A DNA stretch of 64,000 nt from Kocuria palustris (GTDB lineage Bacteria; Actinomycetota; Actinomycetes; Actinomycetales; Micrococcaceae), in the NCBI RefSeq assembly GCF_007666205.1, contig NZ_VDOR01000008.1, forward strand, positions 52,303-116,302, given 5' to 3'. The notes beneath the pieces are model-generated. The model ran no database searches and was not told the origin of the DNA. It worked only from the letters and a program-made list of their open reading frames with translations. Made by a program: the position numbers and the translations under genes. This document shows, one piece after another, positions 18,860 to 31,417 of the stretch (position 1 is the first letter of the stretch; each line of letters opens with the position of its first letter).

Positions 18860-20317
18860 ATGACCGAGCGCGATCCTTCGCAGCCGGGCCAGGACGGCTG
18901 GCTGTCGCGTCTGCGCGGATCGACGGCCCGGTCCCGCGGGGCCTCCCGCCATGCCCACGACGAGACCGGATCCGGATCCGCGAGGTCCGGCCGCGAGGGC
19001 GGCCCGGGGAGCAGCCGTCGTCACCGCGCGCCGGCGGCCACCACGCGCGAGCTGCCCGTCGTGGGGCGGGCCGGCTCCGGCGACGCCCCGTCCGGGCAAG
19101 GGGTCGATGCCTCGGACCGGTCCTCGGCCGGAGCGGCGCAGGAGACCTCGGCCGATGCCCGGGAGGGCGAGGGGCCCATGTCCCGGATCGCCGAGGACCC
19201 GCAGGTCGGGCCCCAGACGGCGGCCATCAACCTCAATCGGCACAACCCGGTCCAGGCCGACGTCTACGGCTCCCCGGAGGCCCGCGAGGCCTTCCACCGC
19301 CTCGAGCACCGGCTGCTCGGCGGCGAGCGGACGATGAACCGCAAGGAGGCCGCCCATGCGGGCGGCCTGGGCATCCTCAACGCCCGCAAGATCTGGCGCG
19401 CCATGGGCCTGCCGAACATGAGCGCCGACGAGGTCTTCTTCACGGAGCGCGACAGCAGCGCCCTGCGGCGGATCTCCGGGATGGTCGAGGGCGAGCTGAT
19501 CACCGAGGAGGCGGCGCTGTCGCTGATGCGGGCCATGGCCCAGATGAGCGACCGCATGGTGGTCTGGCAGGTCGAGGCGATCGTGGAGGATCTCGTGATG
19601 CACGGGGGCTACTCGGACGCCGAGGCGCGCCAGGAGCTGCTCGAGCTGCTGCCGCGGATCGAGGCCGATCTGGAGGAGCTGCTGCTCTACACCTGGCGGC
19701 GCCAGCTCAACGGCGCCGTGCAGCGCCTGGCCATGCGCCAGGAGCGATCCGCCGGGTCGCCGCGCTCGGGCGACGTCGGCGACGCCTCGGCCTCGCTGCC
19801 GCTGGCCCGCGGGATCGGCTTCGCGGACATGGTCTCGTTCACGGCCCTGTCCCGGAAGATGAACGAGCGGACGCTGGCCGCGCTCGTGCAGCGCTTCGAG
19901 CAGCGCTGCGCCGAGGTCATCGCCTCCGGCGGCGGCCGCCTCATCAAGACCATCGGCGACGAGGTCATGTACATGTCCGAGAGCCCGCAGGACGGCGCCC
20001 TGATCGCCCTGGCCCTGCGCCGGGCGATCCAGGAGGACCAGGAGCTGCCGCAGACCCGCGTCGGCTTCGTGTGGGGCCGCGTGCTGCCGCGCCTGGGCGA
20101 CCTCTACGGGCCGACCGTGAACCTCGCCTCGCGCCTCGTGGCGCTGTCCGAGCCCGGGGGCGTCCTCGTGGACGCCTCCACCGCCGCCGTGCTCGACGGC
20201 GACGACCGATTCGTCCTGAAGCCTCAGCCGCCGCAGAGCGTGAGAGGGTTCGGAGATGTCCGACCGGTGAAGATCTCCGCCGGACCTGGTCCCCAACTGG
20301 AAGTTGACTACGAATGA
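18860..20317 (+). CDS. class III adenylate/guanylate cyclase
   Basis: Soluble cyclase of 485 residues. The first 115 residues are low-complexity and disordered. Residues about 130-280 form a helical regulatory region containing a short HTH-like stretch (GLGILNARKIWRAMGLP). The C-terminal catalytic domain has both metal aspartates (FADMVSFTALS and IKTIGDEVMYM) and the transition-state segment YGPTVNLASRL with Asn and Arg. All key residues are present, so activity is expected; the KTIGDE lysine favours ATP over GTP. GGAGGG precedes the ATG by eight bases. The PP2C gene overlaps its stop. Confidence 0.9.
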   Translation: MTERDPSQPGQDGWLSRLRGSTARSRGASRHAHDETGSGSARSGREGGPGSSRRHRAPAATTRELPVVGRAGSGDAPSGQGVDASDRSSAGAAQETSADAREGEGPMSRIAEDPQVGPQTAAINLNRHNPVQADVYGSPEAREAFHRLEHRLLGGERTMNRKEAAHAGGLGILNARKIWRAMGLPNMSADEVFFTERDSSALRRISGMVEGELITEEAALSLMRAMAQMSDRMVVWQVEAIVEDLVMHGGYSDAEARQELLELLPRIEADLEELLLYTWRRQLNGAVQRLAMRQERSAGSPRSGDVGDASASLPLARGIGFADMVSFTALSRKMNERTLAALVQRFEQRCAEVIASGGGRLIKTIGDEVMYMSESPQDGALIALALRRAIQEDQELPQTRVGFVWGRVLPRLGDLYGPTVNLASRLVALSEPGGVLVDASTAAVLDGDDRFVLKPQPPQSVRGFGDVRPVKISAGPGPQLEVDYE

Positions 20318-21447
20318 GTGCTCCGCTCGTGATCAGGGCAGGTGCCGCGACCGACCGCGGTCGTCACCGGGAGACCAACGAGGACTCGCTCGTGGTCACC
20401 CGGACCATGTGCGCCGTGGCGGACGGCATGGGCGGCCACGAGGCCGGCGAGATCGCCTCGGCGCTCGCCGTGCGCACCCTCGGCGGCTCGCCGCTGTTCA
20501 GCTCCAGGAGCCCCACCGGCGTCCGCATCCCGGCAGAGCCCGAGCCGCCGGAGGACGTCGCCCGCTTCCGCGCCCGAATCGAGCGCGAGATGAAGCTCGA
20601 TCCGGAGATCCCGGCCGATGCCCTCGAGCTGGTGCGCAAGCTGCGCGCCGTGCTGCACGAGGCCGACCGGTCGATCCAGGAGGAGCTCGGCGGCCGCGCC
20701 GGCACGACGGTCACCGGGGCCTGGCTCGCGGAGATCGACGAGGATCCGTTCTGGGTGGTCTTCAACATCGGCGACTCGCGCACCTACCGGCTGCTGCGGC
20801 CCGAGGGGGAGCACCCCGCCCCGGACCACGCGGCGGTCTCCAAGCGCGCGACGGACCAGTTCTCGGCCTACACCGAGGCCGGCGTGGACATCACCGAGGT
20901 CATCCCGATCCCGGACGAGAGGGTCGTGCCCCCGAGCGAGGTCGGCTTCGACGAGGGGCCCGCCACGGAGCGCCTGACGCCGGTCCCCCCGGCGGCGGAG
21001 GCGCCGCAGCCCGAGCTGCAGCAGATCACCGTGGACCACTCGGAGGTCCAGTACCTGGTCTCGATCGGGCAGATCACCCCGGCCCAGGCCATGGTCCACC
21101 CCCGGCGCAACGTGATCACCCGCGCCCTGGGCACCGGGCAGGTCTGGGAGCCCGACGTCTGGGTCATGCCCGCCCACGCCGGGGACCGGCTCGTGCTGTG
21201 CTCCGACGGGCTCACGGGGGAGGTCTCCGTGGCCCACATCGCCCGCGTGGTGCACTCGGTGCCCCACCCCAAGGAGGCCGCCGACGTCCTGGTCAACGCG
21301 ACGCTGCGCACCGGCGCCCGCGACAACGTCACGGTGATCGTCGCCGATGCCGTCGGCTCCCGCCCGGCCGACGAGGACACCACGACGTTCGTGCCGATCG
21401 AGCTGCGTCACGAGCTCGACGACGACGGCCCCGGCCGGCGCGGCTGA
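20314..21447 (+). CDS. PP2C-family protein serine/threonine phosphatase with an internal insertion
   Basis: Metal-dependent phosphatase of 377 residues. The PPM motifs are intact: NEDS with the metal Asp, VADGMGGHEAGE, GTTVTGAW, NIGDSRTY, LCSDGL and DNVTVIV. Between NIGDSRTYRL (about 155) and VDHSEVQYLV (about 243) an acidic, Pro-rich insertion of roughly 75 residues replaces the usual short loop. It is translationally coupled to the cyclase gene (ATGA overlap), suggesting one signalling operon. No membrane segment is seen. Confidence 0.92.
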   Translation: MSAPLVIRAGAATDRGRHRETNEDSLVVTRTMCAVADGMGGHEAGEIASALAVRTLGGSPLFSSRSPTGVRIPAEPEPPEDVARFRARIEREMKLDPEIPADALELVRKLRAVLHEADRSIQEELGGRAGTTVTGAWLAEIDEDPFWVVFNIGDSRTYRLLRPEGEHPAPDHAAVSKRATDQFSAYTEAGVDITEVIPIPDERVVPPSEVGFDEGPATERLTPVPPAAEAPQPELQQITVDHSEVQYLVSIGQITPAQAMVHPRRNVITRALGTGQVWEPDVWVMPAHAGDRLVLCSDGLTGEVSVAHIARVVHSVPHPKEAADVLVNATLRTGARDNVTVIVADAVGSRPADEDTTTFVPIELRHELDDDGPGRRG

Positions 21448-21496
21448 GGAGCCCGGCCCCGAGCAGGGACGGACGGGGCCTCGCCCCGAGCAGACG

Positions 21497-21530
21497 GAGG
21501 GCCCGGCCGCGGAAGCGCGGCCGGGCCCTC
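21497..21530. terminator. bidirectional terminator
   Basis: A perfect 15-bp stem (21497-21511 with 21516-21530) with a GAAG tetraloop between two convergent genes, the PP2C gene and the acyl-CoA oxidase-like gene. Confidence 0.85.
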
Positions 21531-21543
21531 CCGGTGCAGTGCC

Positions 21544-23721
21544 TCAGGACATCCGGTCCATCGGCTTGTCGAGCGTGGGATCCGCCTGCGCGGGGGTGTG
21601 CTCGTCGGAGCCCGGGTGGGCGGCGTCGGAGCCGTCGTCGGAGGAGCCCTCGGGGGCGGCGGTGCGCCCCGCGGCGTCGCGGGCGGCGCGCCATGCGGCG
21701 GCGTCCTCCTGGCGCTGGGCCTCGGCGCCGGTGGCGATCTTCGCGCGCAGCAGCTCCTGCGGGAAGTCGAAGGCCGCCACCACGTCCATGATGTGCGGAC
21801 GCAGCCGCCCCACCAGGCGCTGGAGGTACGCGTCGATCATGCGACCGCGCATCAGGGAGAGCCGGCCGTGGGCCAGGTACCAGCCCAGGTTCTCGTCGAT
21901 CACGGTCAGCCCGAACAGGTCGCGCAGCCAGATCATGACCTGGCGGGTGCCGTCGTCGTCGATCTCGTCGAGGGCCCGGGTGAAGGCCTCCCACTTGAGC
22001 AGCTCCGCGTGGGCGCGCGCGGCCTCGATGAGCCGGTGCTGATTGCGGTCGAAGGCCTGGGCAGCGGCCTCGGGATCCGAGCGGTCGGCCCCGCGCATGT
22101 TCTCGGCGGCCTCCTCGACCATCGTGGAGACCCGGTCGGAGAGCAGGGCGTGCTGGGTCTCCGGGTCGCGCAGGAAGTTCACCGAGCGGCGCGGATCGCC
22201 GGTGTCGCGCAGGACCTGGGACAGCCCGCGCAGGCCCGAGCGGCTGAAGGTGGCCTCCGCCGCGCGGCCGGCCGCCCAGCGGGCCTTGCCGGCCGGGGGC
22301 AGGCCCGACAGGCCCTTGGCGAAGTCGCCCAGCAGGCGCTTCGCCACGAGCTGCATCAGCACGGTGTTGTCGCCCTCGAACGTCGCGTAGACGTCCAGGT
22401 CGGCGCGCAGCAGGGGGATGCGGTTCTCGGAGAGGAAGCCCGCTCCGCCGCAGGCCTCGCGGCACTCCTGCAGGGCGTCCAGGGCCAGCCGGGTCGAGGA
22501 GGCCTTCAGCGCCGCGGCCATCGTCTCGAGGTCCTGGCGGGACTCGTCCGTGTCGCTGCGCCCGGAGAAGACCCCGTCGAAGGCCTCGAGCAGCTCCTCG
22601 TGGGCGAATCCGGAGGCCAGGACCTTGGCGACGTAGGGGAAGAGCCGGCGCTGGTGCTGGTGGTAGTCCAGCAGCACGGACTCGGCCCTGCCCTTGACCG
22701 GGGCGAACTGGCGACGCTGCGAGGCGTAGGTCAGGGCGATGCCCAGCCCCGCGCGGGCGGCCACGACCGAGGCGCCGTCGAGCGAGACGCGGCCCTGGAC
22801 CAGGGTCCCGAGCATCGTGAAGAAGCGGCGGCCCGGGGATTCGATCGGGGAGGTGTAGGTGCCGTCGGCGGCCACGTGGCCGTAGCGGTCCAGCAGGTTC
22901 TCCCGCGGCACGCGGACGCGGTCGAAGTGCAGGCGCCCGTTGTCGACGCCGTTGAGACCGCCCTTGTGCCCGTCGTCCTCGCCGCCGACGCCGGGCAGGA
23001 ACTGCCCGGAGTCGTCGCGCAGCGGGACGAAGAACGCGTGGACGCCGTGGTCGACGCCGTCGGTGATCAGCTGCGCGAACACGACGGCCGCGCGGCCGTT
23101 GAGCGCGGCGTTGCCCAGGTAGTCCTTCCACGCGCCGCGGTGCGGCGTGTGGATCTCGAACTCCTCGGTCGCCGGATCATAGGTGGCCGTGGTCGCGATC
23201 GAGGCGACGTCGGAGCCGTGCCCCGTCTCGGTCATGGCGAAGGCGCCGGGGATCCGCAGCGACCAGATGTCCTCGAGCCAGCGCTCGTGGTGCTTCTGCG
23301 TGCCGAGGTTCACGATCGCGGAGCCGAACAGGCCCCACTGCACGCCCGCCTTGATCTGCAGCGACGGATCGGCGAGCACGAACTCCTCGAAGCCCGAGAG
23401 GTAGGCGGCCGGATCGCCCGCGCCGCCCTGCTCGACGGGCAGCCCGGCGCGCACGGCATCGGAGCCGGCCAGGAGCGCGAGGTGGTCGAACGTGGCCTCG
23501 CGGTGCTCCGACCAGTGGGTGCCCGGCTCGATGTGCAGGCGCGGGTCGGCGGCGAGGCGGCGCGCGGCGCGGCGCTGCTCGGCCCAGCGGCCGGCGATCG
23601 CCTCGCGCAGCACGTCGTGGTCGACGACGGCGGAGTCGGCGGCGGGGTCGAAGGCGTGCTCGCCCTCGCGCCTGCGGTCGTCGTCCCGGCCGGTGCGGGG
23701 CTTCTGGGCGGTGGTCGTCAT
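21544..23721 (-). CDS. acyl-CoA dehydrogenase/oxidase family flavoprotein
   Basis: FAD enzyme that introduces the 2,3-double bond into acyl-CoA. The 725-residue length, AMTETGHGSDVAS and the late FEGDNTVLMQ with the probable catalytic glutamate are of the acyl-CoA oxidase type rather than short acyl-CoA dehydrogenases. A 45-residue acidic tail ends the protein. The ATG at 23721 has AGGAGG six bases upstream, so it can be translated on its own. However, the same frame is open upstream through the whole TetR gene without a stop, so a longer fused product is also possible. Thiolase, reductase and hydratase genes diverge from it, fitting beta-oxidation-like chemistry. Confidence 0.9.
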   Translation of the reverse strand: MTTTAQKPRTGRDDDRRREGEHAFDPAADSAVVDHDVLREAIAGRWAEQRRAARRLAADPRLHIEPGTHWSEHREATFDHLALLAGSDAVRAGLPVEQGGAGDPAAYLSGFEEFVLADPSLQIKAGVQWGLFGSAIVNLGTQKHHERWLEDIWSLRIPGAFAMTETGHGSDVASIATTATYDPATEEFEIHTPHRGAWKDYLGNAALNGRAAVVFAQLITDGVDHGVHAFFVPLRDDSGQFLPGVGGEDDGHKGGLNGVDNGRLHFDRVRVPRENLLDRYGHVAADGTYTSPIESPGRRFFTMLGTLVQGRVSLDGASVVAARAGLGIALTYASQRRQFAPVKGRAESVLLDYHQHQRRLFPYVAKVLASGFAHEELLEAFDGVFSGRSDTDESRQDLETMAAALKASSTRLALDALQECREACGGAGFLSENRIPLLRADLDVYATFEGDNTVLMQLVAKRLLGDFAKGLSGLPPAGKARWAAGRAAEATFSRSGLRGLSQVLRDTGDPRRSVNFLRDPETQHALLSDRVSTMVEEAAENMRGADRSDPEAAAQAFDRNQHRLIEAARAHAELLKWEAFTRALDEIDDDGTRQVMIWLRDLFGLTVIDENLGWYLAHGRLSLMRGRMIDAYLQRLVGRLRPHIMDVVAAFDFPQELLRAKIATGAEAQRQEDAAAWRAARDAAGRTAAPEGSSDDGSDAAHPGSDEHTPAQADPTLDKPMDRMS

Positions 23722-24546
23722 GCTGTCCTCCTGGGGGAGCTCGTGGCCGGACGGGCCGGCCGCGGTGAGCGGGTCGTGGGAAGCGAAGGGGTCGCCGTGC
23801 TCGGGTGGGGCTCGTCGCCGCGCCCGGGTGCTCGGCGCCGTGGCGCGGGGCGGCTGGGCCGCGGCATCGGCTCCCGGCGGGGAGGTGCCGGCCACGACCC
23901 ACGCGGTGACGATCTCGACGAACTCGTCGAGGCCGGGGCGCGGGGCGCTCGCGCGGGGGGCGGGCTCCGGGGACATCCAGGCCTCGCCCGCCCCGCGGAC
24001 CATCCCGACCACTCCCGCGGCCCAGTAGCCGGCCATCCGGGGCTCGAGCCGGCGGTGGGCGGGCGCGCGACGGCGGTGCTCCTCGATCAGCAGCTCCGCC
24101 GTGGCGAGCGCGAAGCGCCCGACGGGGCCTTCGGCATGGGCGTCGGAGCCGCGGGTGATGAAGCGGTAGACGTGCGGCGCGCTCTGGATCTGCCAGAGGT
24201 ACTGCTCCACGAGGGCGCGGACGGAGGCCTCGAACGAGGGCGCCTCCGCGGCCGCCGCGCGCATGCGCCGGCCCATGCGCTCGACGACGAACGAGGCCAG
24301 CTCGCGCTGCAGCCCCTCCTTGTCCTGGAAGTAGCGGTAGAACACGGACTTCGAGGTCCGGCACGCCCCGGCGATCTCCGCCATCGAGGCGCCCGGGCCC
24401 AGCTCGCCCACCGCCTGCACCGACAGGCGCAGCAGCTCGACGCGGCGCTGCTCCCGGTGGCGGTTCCACCGCAGCGAGCGGCCGTCGCCCTGCTGCTCGG
24501 GCTGCGCGCCGGGATCCGAGGCCCCGCGTCCTGCTGATGTGTTCAC
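23722..24546 (-). CDS. TetR-family regulator whose frame continues into the acyl-CoA oxidase gene
   Basis: The frame starts at GTG 24546. Residues 25-85 form the TetR helix-turn-helix (ASMAEIAGACRTSKSVFYRYF), and 90-230 a helical ligand/dimer domain. The normal TetR length would end near residue 230; here about 45 more Pro/Ala/Arg-rich residues follow and no stop occurs before the ATG at 23721, so the end given is that junction, not a stop codon. Either one 1000-residue fusion is made or the second gene re-initiates at its own strong ribosome site. A palindromic operator lies just upstream. Confidence 0.8.
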
Positions 24547-24550
24547 GATA

Positions 24551-24573
24551 CCGAGAGTATCAGGTACTCTCGG
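24551..24573. promoter_or_regulatory. palindromic operator between the TetR and thiolase genes
   Basis: CCGAGAGTA and TACTCTCGG form a perfect inverted repeat with a five-base centre, starting four bases before the TetR GTG and ahead of the divergent thiolase gene. The position suggests that the TetR protein represses both directions, with an acyl-CoA as likely inducer (inference). Confidence 0.75.
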
Positions 24574-24639
24574 AGAAGGTGATACCCCTCACAGGAGCAC
24601 CGAGTGCTCACGCATACCGACTCCCCAGGAGAGTTCCGC

Positions 24640-26031
24640 ATGACCGCCTCCGGCACCCCCGAGTCCGCCTCGGCCCCCGCGACCTCCGGCCGCCCCTCCG
24701 ACGACCGCCCGTCCGGCGGCTCCGCACCGCGCCAGCGCTCCGCCTGGGTCGTGGCCGGTGACCGCATCCCGTTCGCGAAGGCAGGCGGTCCCTACGCCCA
24801 GGTCTCCGTCCAGGAGATGTTCAGGGCCGTGCTGGACGGCCTGGTCGCGCGCACGGGGCTGTCCGGGCGGCGCCTGGGCGCCGTCGCCGGCGGCGCGGTG
24901 CTCAAGCAGCCCAAGGCCTTCAACATGGTCCGCGAATCGGTCCTGGGCTCGGCCCTGGACCCGCACACCCCGGGCATCGACGTCCAGATGGCCTGCGCCA
25001 CGGGCATGGAGACCACGTCGCTGATCTCCAACAAGATCCGCTGCGGGCAGATCGACGTCGGCATCGCCGGCGGCGCCGACTCCGCCTCCGACGCGCCGAT
25101 CGTCGTGGGGGAGGGCCTGCGCCGGGTCCTGCTCAAGCTCAACTACGCCAAGACGCCCAAGGATCGGCTCAGGGCGCTGGCCGCGCTGCGGCCCGGGGAC
25201 CTCGCCCCGGTCGCCCCCGGCGTGGCCGAGCCGCGCACGGGGCTGTCCATGGGCGAGTCCCAGGCGATCACGGGTCAGAAGTGGGGCGTCACGCGACAGG
25301 CCCAGGACGAGCTGGCGGCCGCGAGCCACCGGAACCTGGCCGCCGCGTGGGACCGCGGCTTCTTCGACGACCTCGTGACCCCGTTCCGCGGGGTCCGGAA
25401 GGACACGACGCTGCGTCCGGACACGACCCCGGAGAAGCTCGCCGGGCTCTCGCCGGTCTTCGGCCGGTCCCTGGGCGATGCGACCATGACCGCCGGGAAC
25501 TCGACGCCCATGACCGACGGGGCCTCCGCCGTGCTGCTGGCCTCGGAGCAGTGGGCCCGCGAGAACGGCCTGCCCCGACTGGCCGAGATCGTCGACGTCG
25601 AGGAGGCGGCCGTGGACTTCGTCGACGGCGACGAGGGCCTGCTCATGGCCCCGGTCCGCGCCATGCCGCGCCTGCTCGCCCGCCAGGGCATCCGGCTGCA
25701 GGAGGTCGACCTCGTCGAGATCCACGAGGCCTTCGCCTCGACCGTCGTGGCCACCCTGACCGCGTGGGAGGACGCCGAGTTCTGCCGCGAGCGCCTCGGC
25801 CTCGACGAGCCGGTCGGCCCGGTCGACCGCTCCCGCCTGAACGTCAACGGCTCCTCGCTGGCCGCCGGCCACCCGTTCGCCGCGACCGGCACCCGCATCG
25901 TGGCGGCCCTGGCCAAGGAGCTCAAGGCCCGCGCGGTCGCCGAGGGCCGGCCCACGACCGGCGTCATCTCGGTGTGCGCCGCCGGCGGGCAGGGCGCGGT
26001 CGCTCTGCTGCGGGCCCAGCCGCAGGACTGA
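24640..26031 (+). CDS. acetyl-CoA C-acyltransferase (thiolase)
   Basis: Thiolytic cleavage or condensation of 3-oxoacyl-CoA. The 463 residues contain the nucleophile cysteine in VQMACATGMET, HEAFAS, GHPFAATG with the active-site histidine, and the second cysteine in SVCAAGGQGA. It resembles the FadI/FadA2 class. Two starts are possible: ATG 24640 (AGGAGA seven bases upstream), preferred because the extra residues look unlike a thiolase, and GTG 24604 (AGGAG six bases upstream). The first 40 residues are disordered in either case. It heads an operon with the FabG-like and MaoC genes. Confidence 0.93.
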   Translation: MTASGTPESASAPATSGRPSDDRPSGGSAPRQRSAWVVAGDRIPFAKAGGPYAQVSVQEMFRAVLDGLVARTGLSGRRLGAVAGGAVLKQPKAFNMVRESVLGSALDPHTPGIDVQMACATGMETTSLISNKIRCGQIDVGIAGGADSASDAPIVVGEGLRRVLLKLNYAKTPKDRLRALAALRPGDLAPVAPGVAEPRTGLSMGESQAITGQKWGVTRQAQDELAAASHRNLAAAWDRGFFDDLVTPFRGVRKDTTLRPDTTPEKLAGLSPVFGRSLGDATMTAGNSTPMTDGASAVLLASEQWARENGLPRLAEIVDVEEAAVDFVDGDEGLLMAPVRAMPRLLARQGIRLQEVDLVEIHEAFASTVVATLTAWEDAEFCRERLGLDEPVGPVDRSRLNVNGSSLAAGHPFAATGTRIVAALAKELKARAVAEGRPTTGVISVCAAGGQGAVALLRAQPQD

Positions 26032-26160
26032 TCCGCTCGAGCGCGGTGCGGCACGGACGCCGCACCGCGCCGGCGCAGCACCGCCTCGACGCCGATCCGC
26101 CTCGACGCCGCCGCGCCTCCGCACCGCACCGACTCACAGGACACCCCGAAAGGCCCTCTC

Positions 26161-27633
26161 ATGCCCAGGACACCGCGCTGGACGCGCACCCTCGCCGATC
26201 TGCGCTCGTCGCAGGACGCCTACCTCGATGTCGTCTCCTCCGGCCCCGGACGATCGGTGGCCGGCGCGCTCGGGCTGCCCTCGCCCGTGGCCCTGACCCG
26301 CCACGAGCCCGGCACCCCGGAGCAGCCGCGCACCGTGCTGGTCCTCGGCACCGCAGCCGGAGCCGGCGACGCCGAGGCCCTGGCCGCCGCCCTCGCCGCG
26401 CGCGGGCACCGGGTCCACCGCGATCCCGAGGACGCGGACAAGGTCCAGGCCGTGCTCCTCGTGCTCACCGAGGTGGAGGGCCCGTCGGATCTCACGGCGC
26501 CGTCGCTCCAGCTCGGCGGCGTGCTGCGCCGGCTCGCGGCCGCCGGGCGCATCGTCGCGGTCTCGCGGCCCGCCGCCGGGGTGGCGGCGGGCTCGGCGGT
26601 CTCGGCGGCCCCCACGACCGGCGCGGCCGGGGAGGATCAGGCCGCGATCGATCCGGTGCGCCGCAACGCGGCCCGCCAGGGCGTCGTCGGCCTGGTGCGC
26701 TCGCTGGCGCAGGAGATGCGCGGCGGGTCGACCGCCAACGGCATCGTGGTCGCCGACGGCGTCGCCGCCGATGCCCCGTCGGTCCTGGGCGGCCTCGACT
26801 TCCTGCTCTCGGGCCGCAGCGCCTTCGTGTCGGGGCAGTTCCTGCCCGTCACCTCCGCCGCGGGACCGGAGTCGCTGTCCACGGCGCCGCTCGGGGAGCA
26901 GCCGCTCGAGGGCCGGGTCCTGGTGGTCACGGGCGCCGCCCGCGGCATCGGCGAGCGGATCGCGCGCCTGCTGCACGCCCAGGGCGCCGAGGTCGTCCCG
27001 ATCGACGTCCCCGCCGCCGGCGACTCGCTCGCGGCCCTGGCGAACTCGATCGGCGCCGCGTCGCTGCCGCTGGACGTCACCGCCCCCGATGCCGGGCGGC
27101 GGATCCTGGAGCACTGCCGGGTCCGGCACGGGCGCATCGACGGCATCGTGCACAACGCGGGGATCACCCGCGACAAGATGCTGGCGAACATGGACGAGGC
27201 CCGCTTCGCCTCCGTGCAGGCCGTCAACATCGAGGCGCCGCTGCGGATCACCGAGCAGCTGCTCGAGGACCCGATGGCGCAGGGGCTGCGGGTCATCGGA
27301 CTGGCCTCGACCTCGGGCATCGCGGGCAACCGGGGCCAGACCAACTACGCGGTCTCCAAGGCGGGCGTCGTCGGCATGGTCGCGGCCCTGGCCCCGGTGC
27401 TCGCACTCAAGGGCGGCACGGCCAATGCCGTGGCCCCGGGCTTCATCGAGACCGAGATGACGGCCCGGATCCCCATGGCGCGCCGCCAGGTGGCCCGCCG
27501 CCTGAACTCGCTGCAGCAGGGCGGCCTGCCGGTGGACGTGGCCGAGGCCATCTCCTTCCTGCTCTCCGACGCCGCGGCCGGGATCTCCGGGCAGACGCTG
27601 CGGGTGTGCGGCCAGAACCTGGTGGGGGCGTGA
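26161..27633 (+). CDS. fabG: two-domain 3-oxoacyl-(ACP/CoA) reductase, FabG4-like
   Basis: Short-chain dehydrogenase of 490 residues, twice the usual FabG length. Residues 1-225 form an N-terminal Rossmann/flavodoxin-like domain without an intact nucleotide motif. Residues 235-490 are the catalytic domain with GAARGIGERIA, the catalytic Ser in LASTSGIAG and YAVSK. This matches high-molecular-weight FabG4 of mycobacteria, whose gene also sits with a thiolase and a MaoC-type hydratase. It probably reduces 3-oxoacyl-CoA or runs in reverse during beta-oxidation. Confidence 0.93.
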   Translation: MPRTPRWTRTLADLRSSQDAYLDVVSSGPGRSVAGALGLPSPVALTRHEPGTPEQPRTVLVLGTAAGAGDAEALAAALAARGHRVHRDPEDADKVQAVLLVLTEVEGPSDLTAPSLQLGGVLRRLAAAGRIVAVSRPAAGVAAGSAVSAAPTTGAAGEDQAAIDPVRRNAARQGVVGLVRSLAQEMRGGSTANGIVVADGVAADAPSVLGGLDFLLSGRSAFVSGQFLPVTSAAGPESLSTAPLGEQPLEGRVLVVTGAARGIGERIARLLHAQGAEVVPIDVPAAGDSLAALANSIGAASLPLDVTAPDAGRRILEHCRVRHGRIDGIVHNAGITRDKMLANMDEARFASVQAVNIEAPLRITEQLLEDPMAQGLRVIGLASTSGIAGNRGQTNYAVSKAGVVGMVAALAPVLALKGGTANAVAPGFIETEMTARIPMARRQVARRLNSLQQGGLPVDVAEAISFLLSDAAAGISGQTLRVCGQNLVGA

Positions 27634-27635
27634 TC

Positions 27636-31053
<3,418 letters not shown>

Positions 31054-31228
31054 GCGCCCCGGATCGGGGGCGCCGCGGCGGAACATCGTCGGCCGCTGAT
31101 CCGCGGCCCCCGGTCGACAGCGCGGTCCGACCTGGGCGGTTGCTCGCGCGGCGCGACGGTGCCACTGTGGGCGGCCGGTCCTGCTGTCCCCAGAACGGCG
31201 GGTCGTGACCTGATCGTGATCTTCCTGT

Positions 31229-31234
31229 TATGCT
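31229..31234 (+). promoter_or_regulatory. candidate distal promoter of rpf
   Basis: TATGCT in a locally AT-richer stretch, about 390 bases before the rpf start. A second candidate (TACTGT, 31407-31412) overlaps the inverted repeat described next. Confidence 0.35.
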
Positions 31235-31365
31235 GTCGTTACTCTGCGCGCCGGACCGGCTGCCCCGGATCGGACGGCAGGGTGCGGACGGCCGTGAGGA
31301 TCGACCGCAGCGGAAGAGGCGCGGCGATGTCTGGTCGCCGAGACGCCAAACTTCCAGATTGGCAT

Positions 31366-31417
31366 AGATCACAGCACAGGGGGCTTGTCAGCCCGAATCG
31401 TTACGGTACTGTGATCT
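31366..31417 (+). promoter_or_regulatory. structured element in the rpf leader
   Basis: The gap 31054-31622 (569 bases) holds no credible gene. Within it AGATCACAG (31366-31374) and CTGTGATCT (31409-31417) are a perfect 9-bp inverted repeat separated by 34 bases, and a nested GGGCT/AGCCC hairpin (31381-31394) sits inside. The half-sites contain TCACA/TGTGA as in Crp operators, but not with Crp spacing. It could be an RNA stem or two protein-binding half-sites. The c-di-AMP (ydaO) riboswitch seen before rpf genes in some actinobacteria is not recognisable here. Confidence 0.4.

Noticed and set aside
31366..31417. Crp operator before rpf
   Set aside because: TGTGA and TCACA words are present but in the wrong order and 34 bases apart rather than six; kept only as a structured element.
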